A stretch of 64,000 bases of DNA from contig NZ_CP014571.1 of the NCBI RefSeq assembly GCF_017357425.1, forward strand, positions 3,286,001 through 3,350,000, given 5' to 3'. This document shows positions 27,527 to 35,703 of this stretch, piece after piece. Below the pieces are notes generated by a model that saw nothing but the letters and a program-made list of their open reading frames with translations, ran no database searches and was not told the origin of the DNA. Source of the DNA: Arthrobacter sp. D5-1 (GTDB lineage Bacteria > Actinomycetota > Actinomycetes > Actinomycetales > Micrococcaceae). Numbering within the stretch: the first letter of the stretch is position 1; each line of letters opens with the position of its first letter. A program made the translations under genes and the position numbers.

Positions 27527-27966
27527 AAGCGTCGTCCGGTTGCCCGCCGGTGATGCCAGGCGCCCAGCCAAATTCCTGCGGTGGCAGCGGCGGCCCCGCC
27601 TATTAGGCTCGCAGCGAGGTACACCGCAGCGGCTGGAGCAGCTCCAGCGGTGAACAGGTGCACCGCGTCCAGGGCCAACGTGCTGTAGGTGGTGTAGGCG
27701 CCCAGGAATCCCGTGCCCAAGGCGAGCCGCAGGACCCGGCGATTGCCGACGTCGGGCCCCCGGCGTGAAAGTCCCTCCAACAGCGCGCCCAACACCAGAG
27801 CACCCGAAAGGTTGATGACCAAGGTGGGAAGCGGCCACGCGCCGGGCGCTGGGATGACCAGCCCCAAACCGTACCGTGCGAGTGCTCCGAACACCCCGCC
27901 GGCTGCCACGATCGCGATGAAACCCCAATGGAGGTGGACGGGGTTATTGGCCTCAGTCGTCGTCAT
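27523..27966 (-). CDS. crcB: Fluoride channel CrcB/Fluc, first copy
   Basis: A 147-aa Fluc subunit. AGGVFGALARYGLG, NLSGALVLGALLEGL and GTGFLGAYTTYSTLALDAV carry the conserved Arg, pore Asn and TTYST segment. ATG 27966 lies within the final codons of the universal stress protein gene, a 14-bp overlap, so it is in that operon. No crcB (fluoride) riboswitch fits in the 41-bp gap before that operon partner. Confidence 0.92.
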   Translation of the reverse strand: MTTTEANNPVHLHWGFIAIVAAGGVFGALARYGLGLVIPAPGAWPLPTLVINLSGALVLGALLEGLSRRGPDVGNRRVLRLALGTGFLGAYTTYSTLALDAVHLFTAGAAPAAAVYLAASLIGGAAAATAGIWLGAWHHRRATGRRL

Positions 27967-28477
27967 CGTCAGTGGGGACCCTGGGATTAACGGGAACAAC
28001 GAGCACCGGCCGGGCCTGGCGGTGGAACAGGTGCCGCGCCACCGAGCCTGCCGTCAGTTCTTTCAATGCAGCAGCCAGTTTGTGCTCCCGGGTACCCACC
28101 ACGATCATGGAGGCTCCAATGTCCTCAGCCTCACGGGCCAAAGCGCGGGCGGGTTCCCCGGCCAGATGGACCAGCGACCATTCAACGCCGTTGCCGTCCA
28201 AGTGGTCATGAAGGGTTTGCACCAGTGATTCGGGGATCCTGTGAAGATCCGCATCAATGCCGTCCGGATCGATCGGCGCTGCCAGCCCTCCGGTGCTGCC
28301 GTCCACCGGGTACACCGTGACGTCGGCATAGGCGCACACCAGCGGCAGCCGGGCACTGGCCGCCACAGTGGCTGCTTGTTGGAGGACCACTGGATGCTGC
28401 CCCGGCATGACGCCTACCAGGATGGGGCCGGCCGCACTGGTGGAAGCCTCGGAACGCGGGGCGGGAGTCTCTGTCAC
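27953..28477 (-). CDS. Universal stress protein (UspA family)
   Basis: A 174-aa single-domain Usp. The ATP-binding pattern is VVGTREHKLAAALKELTAGSVARHLFHRQARPVLVVPV; its first part reads G-T-R rather than the more usual G-(S/M)-R, but the G-S and VLVVP ends fit. The C terminus is five consecutive aspartates (TDDDDD), partly coded in the region overlapping crcB. Usp proteins help survival under stress by unknown means. It stands between the UbiB-like kinase and the two fluoride channels. Confidence 0.86.
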   Translation of the reverse strand: MTETPAPRSEASTSAAGPILVGVMPGQHPVVLQQAATVAASARLPLVCAYADVTVYPVDGSTGGLAAPIDPDGIDADLHRIPESLVQTLHDHLDGNGVEWSLVHLAGEPARALAREAEDIGASMIVVGTREHKLAAALKELTAGSVARHLFHRQARPVLVVPVNPRVPTDDDDD

Positions 28478-28518
28478 AAGGAAAGTCTACGGCGCGGTAC
28501 TGGAGCCCGCGGTTGTTC

Positions 28519-30231
28519 TCAGGACTGTCGCCGGCCCGACCACAGGCCGTAGAGCAACGGGACCACTGAGCTGATCATCAGCACATTGCCCAGTCCGGGA
28601 TCGTCCGTCCGCAGAACGGCTCCGGCGATCAGGAGAGCGCCGAAGATCAACGCCGCCACTGCACGCCGCGCCATCAGGATGAGACTCGCCATCTGCCGCT
28701 CCAGGCGCCGGTTGCCCACTTGGAGGGATCCTTCTTCCAGTCTCGAGACCAGCCCGTCCAGCCTCTTGGGCAGGCGAAGGGCGATGGCGGCGGCTTCGAG
28801 AGTTTGGGACGCGACATCGTTGATCAGGTTGCCGCGCTCGTCCCGCAGAAGTTGGGCCGCATATGGTTCCACCGAGTCCCACAGGTTGAAGCGGGCATCC
28901 AGAGAGCTGCACACACCCGACGTCAGGGACATGGCCCTGATAATGAGCAGGAAATTCTCGGGCAATTGGAAGGGCAGTGAGCGGATCACGCTGCCGAATT
29001 CAGTGCCGAATTCACGGAACTCCCGTGGGTCAACATCGCGAAGCTCGGCGAAGCCCATGCCACCGAAACGCGCAAAGAGCTGCGTCATCGCCCGCTCAAG
29101 CTCTGGGGTATCGGCTGACTGCATCAGCACCCCTACATCGCTGATGGCGGTGACCAGTCCCTTGCCGTCACGAGAGGCAGCGGCGATCAGGAGCTTCCGC
29201 AGGCCGCTTCGCGTCTCCACGGGAACCTCGCCCATCATTCCGAAGTCTATGAAGGTCAGTTTCCACGGATGTTCACTGGAAGGATCATTGGCCGGAGTAA
29301 CGAAGATATTGCCGGGATGGGGATCGGCGTGGAAGAAACCCTTGGTGAACAACTGGTCAAACATCACCGAGGCGAAGACCGGTGCCACTTCGGTGGGGTC
29401 TATGCCGGCCAGGCGAAGCGAGTCCGCGTCCGTAATCTTGATGGCCGTGACATCTTCGAGGGTGAGCACGCGGCGGGTGGTCCGCTCCCACACCACCGCC
29501 GGAACGGTCACCCGAGCGTCATCGGCGAAGTCAGCAGCAAACCGCTCTGAATTGGCCGCTTCATTCAAGTAGTCGATTTCCTCGAGGCTGGTCTGCGCGA
29601 ATTCCTTGATCAGCGCAGGAACGTCTGCACGGTTCGAAACGAGGCGGATGCGGCTGAGCCAGCCTCCCACTTTCCGCAAGGCAGCGAGGTCGACGTCTAC
29701 TATTTCGGCGATGCCAGGCCGCTGCACCTTGAACACGACACTGCTGAGACCTGTGTCCTCGGCGTTACCGGAGAGCAGTTTCGCCCGGTGTGCTTGTCCC
29801 AGTGAAGCTGCCGCGATGGGAGTCTCCTCGACCGAAGCAAACACTGCCTCCAGGGAAGCCCCAAGTTCGGCCTCAGCCAAGGCCCGGATGGCGTGAAAAG
29901 GGACAGGTGGAACTTCGTCCTGCAGCCCCTCCAGCTCCGAGGTAATTTCCGGCGGGAGCACATCGAGCCGGGACGACATGAACTGGCCCACCTTGATCAT
30001 CAGCCCGCCGAGCTCCACCGCGAGGCCATGAAAACGCCGGGCGAAGCGCCGCATTCTGTTGGCCCGGTTCCGTTCAGTCAGCCTGCGCAGGCCCACTCTG
30101 GGCAGGAACAGCTCGAACCACCAGGTCACCGCCAAATGCCATGCGGCGAATCGCAGGATTCGACGATAACGGGCACGGGGGTTCCCAGCTCCCCTCAGGG
30201 AATCAGCCCGTTCGCGCCGAATCGACGTCAC
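28519..30231 (-). CDS. ABC1/UbiB-family atypical kinase-like protein
   Basis: A 570-aa membrane-linked protein of the ABC1/ADCK/UbiB family. It has the KxGQ motif in MIKVGQFMSSRLDVLPPEI, the Ala-rich loop AAASLGQAH, the catalytic lysine in VVFKVQRPG, HADPHPGNIFV and the DFG in FIDFGMMGEV. Two helices lie at the C terminus (ALIFGALLIAGAVL and VLMISSVVPLLYGLW). UbiB proteins support quinone biosynthesis in proteobacteria; in actinobacteria the role is unclear. GTG 30231 starts 4 nt after the PadR stop, so cotranscription is likely. Upstream in-frame residues overlap PadR and are not used. Confidence 0.87.
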   Translation of the reverse strand: MTSIRRERADSLRGAGNPRARYRRILRFAAWHLAVTWWFELFLPRVGLRRLTERNRANRMRRFARRFHGLAVELGGLMIKVGQFMSSRLDVLPPEITSELEGLQDEVPPVPFHAIRALAEAELGASLEAVFASVEETPIAAASLGQAHRAKLLSGNAEDTGLSSVVFKVQRPGIAEIVDVDLAALRKVGGWLSRIRLVSNRADVPALIKEFAQTSLEEIDYLNEAANSERFAADFADDARVTVPAVVWERTTRRVLTLEDVTAIKITDADSLRLAGIDPTEVAPVFASVMFDQLFTKGFFHADPHPGNIFVTPANDPSSEHPWKLTFIDFGMMGEVPVETRSGLRKLLIAAASRDGKGLVTAISDVGVLMQSADTPELERAMTQLFARFGGMGFAELRDVDPREFREFGTEFGSVIRSLPFQLPENFLLIIRAMSLTSGVCSSLDARFNLWDSVEPYAAQLLRDERGNLINDVASQTLEAAAIALRLPKRLDGLVSRLEEGSLQVGNRRLERQMASLILMARRAVAALIFGALLIAGAVLRTDDPGLGNVLMISSVVPLLYGLWSGRRQS

Positions 30232-30235
30232 CCCT

Positions 30236-30778
30236 TCAGTCCTGGGCGAGGATCGAGTACAGGCGGCGGCGTGCCTCCTCAAGCACCGTTACAGCCTCCT
30301 GCACTTGCTTGGGTGTCCCGGTACGGCCGACCTGCGCCGCAGCCTGCGCCAGGTCCACACCGGCCTTGGGCAGTGCAGCGAAACCCGGGCTCGATGACGT
30401 TCCCAGGGAATCCCATGGCGCTGACGTTTCGGAACCAGCCACGTCCTCCCGGCCCGCTTCGGTCAGGGAGTAGATTTTGCGCCCGTTGGACTCCTCGGCA
30501 CTGACGAAACCTTCGTCCGCCAACAGCTGCAGGGTGGGATAGACGGAGCCGGCACTCGGCTTCCAACTACCGCCGCTGCGCTCTTCGATTTCATGAATGA
30601 TCTGGTAGCCGTGCATGGGACGCTCAGCAAGCAGGGCAAGGATCGCCGATCGCAGCTCGCCCCGGCCCGCACGGGTTCCGGAACGCTTTTCGAACCGGGA
30701 ACGGAACTCCTCAACGGCTTGCCACATGCCGTCCAGGTTGTTGCCCATGAATCCGTTTGCAGGGAATGAATTGTGCAT
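30236..30778 (-). CDS. PadR-family transcriptional regulator
   Basis: A 180-aa PadR regulator. The N-terminal winged helix covers about 25-110, with LRSAILALLAERPMHGYQIIHEIEERSGG and GSVYPTLQLLADEGFVSAEE as diagnostic segments. The C-terminal part (120-180) is a short helical dimerisation region. ATG 30778 is preferred since GAGG lies 8 nt upstream; GTG 30787 is an alternative. First gene of a probable five-gene operon. Three AACGATA repeats precede it and could be its own operator. Confidence 0.9.
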   Translation of the reverse strand: MHNSFPANGFMGNNLDGMWQAVEEFRSRFEKRSGTRAGRGELRSAILALLAERPMHGYQIIHEIEERSGGSWKPSAGSVYPTLQLLADEGFVSAEESNGRKIYSLTEAGREDVAGSETSAPWDSLGTSSSPGFAALPKAGVDLAQAAAQVGRTGTPKQVQEAVTVLEEARRRLYSILAQD

Positions 30779-30801
30779 CAAGCTCACCTCAATCAGTCGC
30801 G

Positions 30802-30828
30802 AACGATACTAAACGATAGTTAACGATA
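30802..30828. repeat. Three AACGATA repeats with 10-bp spacing (candidate PadR operator)
   Basis: AACGATA occurs at 30802-30808, 30812-30818 and 30822-30828, each exactly 10 bp apart, one helical turn. The array lies 24-50 bp upstream of the PadR start. Read on the minus strand it is TATCGTT three times. The position fits autoregulation. Confidence 0.55.
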
Positions 30829-31026
30829 TACCTTCACGCGGCTTAGGAACAACGGAGGGATGGCCGGTTCATGCTGGCGGGTATGGCTGCGCTGACTAAC
30901 CATGGAAAGGAGATGAGGTGTTTGGCCATCGAGTTCCTTCGAGGCACACGAGTAGTTGGTACTCGTCTTTGCTTGTGCTTGAAAGATCCACTACTTGCCG
31001 GGCACGATAGCTGGCGGGCTGAATTG
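30829..31026. other. Gap between PadR promoter and tRNA-Ala
   Basis: About 200 bp with no gene I can support. It contains one 7-bp perfect inverted repeat, ACGAGTA (30948-30954) and TACTCGT (30960-30966), 61 nt beyond the tRNA 3' end; it may be a weak tRNA terminator, as no T-run follows on the minus strand. Confidence 0.4.
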
Positions 31027-31099
31027 TGGAGCTAAGGAGATTCGAACTCCTGACCTCTTCGATGCGAACGAAGCGCTCTACCAACTGAGCTATAGCCCC
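31027..31099 (-). tRNA. tRNA-Ala (anticodon CGC)
   Basis: A 73-nt cloverleaf without encoded CCA. The acceptor stem GGGGCTA pairs with TAGCTCC (one G-U), the D-arm is GCTC/GAGC, the anticodon stem is CTTCG/CGAAG with loop TTCGCAT giving CGC, and the T-arm is AGGAG/CTCCT with TTCGAAT. Discriminator base A. It reads GCG codons. No integrated element is attached to its 3' end. Confidence 0.95.
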
Positions 31100-31137
31100 C
31101 TGGGCCAGACCGTAACCGTCCGGCCAGTGTCCCTAGG

Positions 31138-31938
31138 CTACAAACTTTCGCGGCGCTTTTCCAACCACGACACGAACGTCTCCACGCCATCCTTTTGCCC
31201 GGGGATCAGGTTGTTGCCGGATCGCAGGAATGCACCCATCGCCCCAGGCAACGGCACCTCCACAATCGTTCCCCGCGCGCCGGTAACCGCCTTCCACGAC
31301 TCCGCCATCTGCCGCATGGTGAGCACTTCCGGACCACCCACCGTACGCAGGCGGTGACGTTCAGGAGAGGCGCTCTCCATGGCAGCGTCCAGCAGTGCCC
31401 GTGCAACGTCAACTGGCGAGATGGTCTGGAATCTTGTGCGCTTGAAGACAGGAATGAGGCGCACCTTGGCCCCGGCAGCGAAGATCATTGCCACCAAGCC
31501 GTGAAACTGTGTTGCGCGAACCACCACGGTCTCAAGCGGAGATGCAGAGTACTTCCGCTCTTTCCCAACCTTGGAGACGTAATACGAATAACTGCTGAGG
31601 TCGCAGTTAATGATGGACAACGCCACCGCCCTGCCGACCCCGGCACGGTGAGCCGAGGCAAGAAGGCGGGCACCGCCGTCGGCGAATTCTCGTTGGGCTT
31701 TGCCGAACTGAGCTTCAAGGCAGTCAATCACGACGTCGACGCCCTCCAGTGCGGCCGCCAGCCCTTCTCCTGTGGTGACGTCGCCCGCAACGTAGGTGGC
31801 GCCGTCGTGATGCTTCTCCGAGCCGGGAGGCGGCACGTGGCGTGACAAAGAGGTCACCTCATGACCCGCATCCAGAGCAAGCCGGACAACCTCGCGACCT
31901 ACCTGGCCGGTACCGCCTGCTACGCAGATACTGGCCAT
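31138..31938 (-). CDS. NmrA/SDR-type NAD(P)-binding epimerase-like protein
   Basis: A 266-aa atypical short-chain dehydrogenase. The N-terminal Rossmann motif is CVAGGTGQVGREVVRLAL (GxxGxxG). The catalytic YxxxK pair appears as YYVSKVGKE near residue 125. The C-terminal part lacks a recognisable sugar-binding signature, so I place it with NmrA-like proteins, which may act as redox sensors or reductases. It begins 6 nt after the SepX/GlpR-like gene, suggesting one transcript from galU onward. Confidence 0.8.
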   Translation of the reverse strand: MASICVAGGTGQVGREVVRLALDAGHEVTSLSRHVPPPGSEKHHDGATYVAGDVTTGEGLAAALEGVDVVIDCLEAQFGKAQREFADGGARLLASAHRAGVGRAVALSIINCDLSSYSYYVSKVGKERKYSASPLETVVVRATQFHGLVAMIFAAGAKVRLIPVFKRTRFQTISPVDVARALLDAAMESASPERHRLRTVGGPEVLTMRQMAESWKAVTGARGTIVEVPLPGAMGAFLRSGNNLIPGQKDGVETFVSWLEKRRESL

Positions 31939-31944
31939 GCGTGG

Positions 31945-32865
31945 CTAGGCGCGGCGGCGCTGCAGGACGTCGTCCAGGTTACTGAGCGCGCTCTGCCCCT
32001 TGGCGGAGACGGCAGCAGATGCCTCGGCCTGCTCAGCACCTTGCTTCAGGACGGGCTTGCCCACGGGTTTGGGAGCCTCAGGGAGGTCCAGCGGCTCGGG
32101 GGCCGGCCTTGAAGCCTTGGCGGCTTCAACATACGTGGGCTTGGGAACTGCAACAGGCTCCCAGCTGGCACCTTTGGAATCGGTTGCTTGCGCTGATGTG
32201 TCTCCTGCGGCAACGGCAACCGCCAAAGCAGCCTGGCGAAGCTCAACAGCGGACAAGCGCGCAGCTTCACGGCTGGTGGCTTCGGCGTCGAAAACCGTGG
32301 TTTCCTTCGCTTCCACTGCTGGTTCCTTGGGCAAGTAGCGTGCGGGCGTCGGGATGGGCGCTGCCTGCGCCGCACGGCGTGCCCGGCGTTCGCGAAGATC
32401 CCTGAGAGCGAGCTTCCGCAAGGTGACGACGGCGAGCACCGCACCGATGAAGGACACCAGCGGCAACCAGAATGACCCGACGCCAAAGGTGAGGAGGATG
32501 CCCGAAACGGCCGCCGTCACCAGCAAGGCAAGGCCTGCCAAGGCCAAAGTGAGCCGGGCATAGCGGATGGTGAATGGAGTGGTGGGCGCTTTCCGCACGG
32601 ACGACTCAGCCGCGCGGGATTCCTGGGGCGACGCCGGTGCTTTGCTGTGCATGGTCTCCATCGGTTTCTCCTGCTGAGGTGCCAAAGTCAGTACCACCCC
32701 TGCCTGCGGTTCGTCTGGTTCGTCGTCGATTGCCCCTGCTGGAACAGCGGCCGTTTGGACTTGTTGGCGCCTGTTCCGGAGAACGTAGGGCGCCACCCAG
32801 ACCATCCACAGCGCAACTGTGACCACGAGTATCACTGAGCTGCTGAGAGGGAAGTCCACATTCAA
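31945..32865 (-). CDS. Probable divisome membrane protein SepX/GlpR
   Basis: A 306-aa protein. The N terminus has a membrane helix in SSSVILVVTVALWMVWVAPYVLRNRR, whose SSS-(hydrophobic)-W-(x)-P-(x)-LR pattern resembles SepX of Streptomyces and GlpR of Corynebacterium. A disordered stretch (40-105) leads to two more helices (about 110-155), then a basic segment RDLRERRARRAA and a long Ala/Pro/Glu-rich tail. In Mycobacterium and Corynebacterium this gene is linked to galU, moeA/glp and rimJ, and SepX/GlpR acts in septation with SepF or Glp. The assignment rests on helix pattern and neighbourhood, not a search. Confidence 0.6.
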   Translation of the reverse strand: MNVDFPLSSSVILVVTVALWMVWVAPYVLRNRRQQVQTAAVPAGAIDDEPDEPQAGVVLTLAPQQEKPMETMHSKAPASPQESRAAESSVRKAPTTPFTIRYARLTLALAGLALLVTAAVSGILLTFGVGSFWLPLVSFIGAVLAVVTLRKLALRDLRERRARRAAQAAPIPTPARYLPKEPAVEAKETTVFDAEATSREAARLSAVELRQAALAVAVAAGDTSAQATDSKGASWEPVAVPKPTYVEAAKASRPAPEPLDLPEAPKPVGKPVLKQGAEQAEASAAVSAKGQSALSNLDDVLQRRRA

Positions 32866-32971
32866 AACCGTAGAAGCAAATCACCGGGCGCGGCGGCATT
32901 GCGGCCGGTGTGTCGTCGTCGAGTCCTCAAATGACTGGATATACGGACAAAATGGCCTATGACCTGCCCAT

Positions 32972-33583
32972 TTATCCTCTGAGCCACCGACGCAGCAGAC
33001 CCTCAGGAACCTCGTCCGATGTCAGGGCAAAGGACCGGTGGTCAGCCCATTCGCCGTTGATGTGCAGGTACCGTTCCCGATACCCCTCATCCCGGAATCC
33101 AAGCTTCTCCACCACCCTCAGGCTGGGGGCGTTTTCGGGCCTGATATTGATCTCCATGCGGTGAAGGCCCAACACCTTGAAGCAGTGGTCCGTTGCCATG
33201 GCCACCGCCGTCGGAGCAATACCGTGCCCGGCCCGCTCCTTATCCACCCAGTACCCCAACGTAGCCATCATGGCCGATCCCCAAATGATGGAGGAAACGG
33301 TCAACTGCCCGACGATGAGCGGCTCACGGAATCCAGGGGTCCGCTCGACAATGAGGAAAGGCAATGCCGTGGACTGTCGGGCTTGGTTGTTCAGCGAGGC
33401 CACCATCTGCCGATAACTGGGCAGGCGCCCACCCGGTGCCGGGTTGGACGCCTCCCAGGGAGCAAGCCATTCGCTGTTCCGCGAACGGACTTCAGACCAC
33501 TCCCGCTTGTCGCGGTATCGGATGGGGCGAAGAAGCAGGTCTCCGCTTTCCAGCGTCACCGGCCAGATCGCAGAACCGTACAT
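32972..33583 (-). CDS. RimJ/RimL-type GNAT acetyltransferase
   Basis: A 203-aa GNAT protein of the ribosomal-protein N-acetyltransferase branch. LRPIRYRDKREWSEVRSRNSEWLAPWEAS opens the fold. GYWVDKERAGHGIAPTAVAMATD is the acetyl-CoA loop, in which the usual R/Q-x-x-G-x-G/A reads A-G-H-G-I-A. RPENAPSLRVVEKLGFRDEG is the final GNAT helix. ATG 33583 starts 7 nt after the galU stop. The actual substrate is unknown. Confidence 0.85.
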   Translation of the reverse strand: MYGSAIWPVTLESGDLLLRPIRYRDKREWSEVRSRNSEWLAPWEASNPAPGGRLPSYRQMVASLNNQARQSTALPFLIVERTPGFREPLIVGQLTVSSIIWGSAMMATLGYWVDKERAGHGIAPTAVAMATDHCFKVLGLHRMEINIRPENAPSLRVVEKLGFRDEGYRERYLHINGEWADHRSFALTSDEVPEGLLRRWLRG

Positions 33584-33590
33584 CCTGAGG

Positions 33591-34526
33591 TTACTTGGGA
33601 AGCGAAGCAGTGAAGGTCGGCAGCCACTCACGCAGTTCAGGACCGAGGTCCTCGCGTTCGCAGGCCAACTCGATGCAGGCCTTGAGGTAGCTGAGTTTGT
33701 CACCGGTATCGTAGCGACGGCCCCGGAAAACAACGCCGTACACGCCGTAGCCTTCACCTTCGCCGGCTGCCAGCACCTCGAGGGCGTCGGTCAGCTGGAT
33801 CTCGCCACCACGGCCCGGCTCGGTCTTTTCGAGAACATCGAACACTGCCGGATGCAGCACGTAGCGCCCGATCACGGCAAGGTTGGACGGCGCTTCTTCC
33901 GGAGAAGGCTTTTCCACCAGCTGCTTAATGCGGACGTAGCCGTCTTCACCGATCTCCTCGACGTCGGCGCAACCATAGGCACTGATCTTGGAGGGCTCCA
34001 CCTCGATCAGGGCAACCACGGAACCGCCGGTCTTTTGCTGGACGGCGATCATGTCGCTCAGGAGGTTATCCCGGGCATCGATCAGGTCATCGCCGAGGAG
34101 TACGGCAAAAGGCTCGTGCCCGACGTGCTGCTTCGCACGAAGGACAGCGTGGCCCAGGCCGTTGGGGTCGCCTTGGCGGACGTAGTGGATGTCACCGAGG
34201 TTGGTGGCGGATTGGATGGCCTCAAGCTTGGCGGTATCGCCCTTTTCGGCCAGCGTCGCTTCCAGCGCCGGCACACGGTCGAAATGATCCTCCAGGGCGC
34301 GCTTGCTGCGCCCAGTGATCATCAGGACGTCGTGCAGGCCAACCTTGACCGCTTCTTCGACGACGTACTGGATGGCTGGCTTGTCAACCACGGGCAGCAT
34401 TTCCTTCGGCATCGCCTTTGTTGCAGGCAGGAAACGGGTACCAAGACCCGCTGCGGGGATGACGGCCTTACGGACAGCATTGTTATCGAGAGTCACCGGA
34501 CTAATGTAACGGAAGGAATACATCAT
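33591..34526 (-). CDS. galU: UTP-glucose-1-phosphate uridylyltransferase
   Basis: GalU makes UDP-glucose for cell-envelope polysaccharides. The nucleotide motif AVIPAAGLGTRFLPATKAMPKEMLPVVDKPAI is complete, with VLMITGRSKRALEDHFD and KPSPEEAPSNLAVIGRYVLHPAVF downstream. ATG 34526 is preceded by GAGGG at a workable distance; GTG 34496 would give a 301-aa protein beginning VTLDNNAVRKAV, closer to the usual N terminus. I report the longer frame and flag the doubt. It is divergent from the 5-formyl-THF cyclo-ligase gene. No moeA/glp gene lies between it and the acetyltransferase. Confidence 0.93.
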   Translation of the reverse strand: MMYSFRYISPVTLDNNAVRKAVIPAAGLGTRFLPATKAMPKEMLPVVDKPAIQYVVEEAVKVGLHDVLMITGRSKRALEDHFDRVPALEATLAEKGDTAKLEAIQSATNLGDIHYVRQGDPNGLGHAVLRAKQHVGHEPFAVLLGDDLIDARDNLLSDMIAVQQKTGGSVVALIEVEPSKISAYGCADVEEIGEDGYVRIKQLVEKPSPEEAPSNLAVIGRYVLHPAVFDVLEKTEPGRGGEIQLTDALEVLAAGEGEGYGVYGVVFRGRRYDTGDKLSYLKACIELACEREDLGPELREWLPTFTASLPK

Positions 34527-34624
34527 CGGCTAAACCCTCGCCGCGCCGGGACAACATTTCTGTGGACTGAACCGCAGCTTTTGTCGCCGGACCGGCATCA
34601 GACGAACCTCACGATCGGACATCC

Positions 34625-35233
34625 ATGGCATCGAAGGAAGACATCCGCAGCAGCCGCCGCCTCCAAAGGCGCGCCCTCTCCCCCGAACAGATCGCTGCTG
34701 CCGGTGCGTCGATCGCGCAGCATGGAACGGAATGGGCGGCTGCAGCTTCCTCCGGCACGGCGGCCACTTTTGCCGTCTATGTAGGTGTCGCGTTTGAGCC
34801 ACCCACCATGCCGCTCATCCATTCCCTGCACGAGGCCGGACACAGGATCCTCCTTCCCGTGTGCGAGCCCGGCCGGCAGCTGAGCTGGGTCTATTGGACC
34901 CCGTCGACAGTTTTCGTCCGTTCCTCCTACGCCCCTATCGACGAACCTGAGGGCGAACGCATGGAAAGCCAGGTGGTGGCAGGCGCGGCGGGGATCTTCA
35001 TGCCAGCCACGGCAGTGGACAGGGATGGCAACCGGATCGGCCAGGGCGGCGGTTACTACGACCGGCTCCTCCATGGGCTCGACGATTCCGGCCAGCGGCC
35101 GCCCACCATTGCGGTGGTGTACGACGCCGACCTGTTGCCTTCAGGTTCGATTCCCGCCGAAGCATTCGACCGCCCCGTGCGGGAAGTGCTGACTCCCTCC
35201 GGGGTGGTCCATCTCGACGAGAGAGCCCCGTGA
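34625..35233 (+). CDS. 5-formyltetrahydrofolate cyclo-ligase
   Basis: A 202-aa enzyme that converts 5-formyl-THF to 5,10-methenyl-THF with ATP. It has the N-terminal KEDIRSSRRLQRRALS basic segment, and near the C terminus the ATP-binding pattern DRDGNRIGQGGGYYDRLL. The final segment lists the substrate site PVREVLTPSGVV. It is the first of three plus-strand genes whose order (cyclo-ligase, FmdB, SAF) I recognise as common in actinobacteria. Confidence 0.93.
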   Translation: MASKEDIRSSRRLQRRALSPEQIAAAGASIAQHGTEWAAAASSGTAATFAVYVGVAFEPPTMPLIHSLHEAGHRILLPVCEPGRQLSWVYWTPSTVFVRSSYAPIDEPEGERMESQVVAGAAGIFMPATAVDRDGNRIGQGGGYYDRLLHGLDDSGQRPPTIAVVYDADLLPSGSIPAEAFDRPVREVLTPSGVVHLDERAP

Positions 35234-35271
35234 GGTCCCGCACATCCACTGGCGCATGCACTGTAGACCGA

Positions 35272-35280
35272 TGATAGAAT
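35272..35280 (+). promoter_or_regulatory. Extended -10 element upstream of the FmdB gene
   Basis: TGATAGAAT, an extended -10 (TGn) plus TAGAAT, lies 90 bp before the FmdB start in the gap after the cyclo-ligase. No clear -35 is present. It would give FmdB and the SAF gene their own promoter. Confidence 0.4.
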
Positions 35281-35369
35281 TGGCACTCAGGCCCTGCGAC
35301 TGCTAATGCGAAGCGAAATCTCCGCCGTTGCTGCACAGGACCTGACCTTTGTCCTGAAGGAGGAACTCA

Positions 35370-35633
35370 GTGCCCACATACGCATACGCCTGCAAAGACT
35401 GTGACCATGCCTTTGACATCGTCCAGTCCTTCTCTGACAGCTCCCTGACGGAGTGCCCCGAGTGCAAGGGCGCCCTTCGCAAGAAGTTCAACAGCGTCGG
35501 TGTCGTCTTCAAGGGCTCTGGTTTCTACCGGACTGATTCCCGTGATGCCAAGGGCAGCACTGTTTCAGCCGCACCCGCCGCCGCGCCGTCCGCTCCCGCA
35601 GCCGCCCCGGCACCGGCAGCTGCAGCAAGCTAA
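35370..35633 (+). CDS. FmdB-family zinc-ribbon protein
   Basis: An 87-aa small zinc-ribbon protein. The N-terminal half has CKDCDHAFDI and CPECKGALRKKF, the two CxxC knuckles of the FmdB/Cxx-Cxx-SSSS family. A Ser/Ala/Pro-rich tail makes up the last third. GTG 35370 is preceded by AAGGAGGAA, a very strong ribosome-binding site. The function is unknown; FmdB was named for a putative formamidase regulator. Confidence 0.9.
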   Translation: MPTYAYACKDCDHAFDIVQSFSDSSLTECPECKGALRKKFNSVGVVFKGSGFYRTDSRDAKGSTVSAAPAAAPSAPAAAPAPAAAAS

Positions 35634-35703
35634 CTTCCCCACTTTTCCACATAGCGCTTCAGGCCGCTGTTATCCGGCCTGTCCGGCTGGCTAACGTGGC
35701 GGC

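Noticed and set aside
28478..28518. A fluoride riboswitch before the Usp/crcB genes
   Set aside because: The gap is only 41 bp and shows no pseudoknot-like pattern.
30896..31084. A short minus-strand frame containing EVRSSNLLSSTI
   Set aside because: It is tRNA-Ala sequence read as protein, a common annotation artefact.
31027..31099. tRNA-Ala as an attachment site for an integrated element
   Set aside because: No integrase and no repeated copy of the tRNA 3' end nearby; flanks are core genes.
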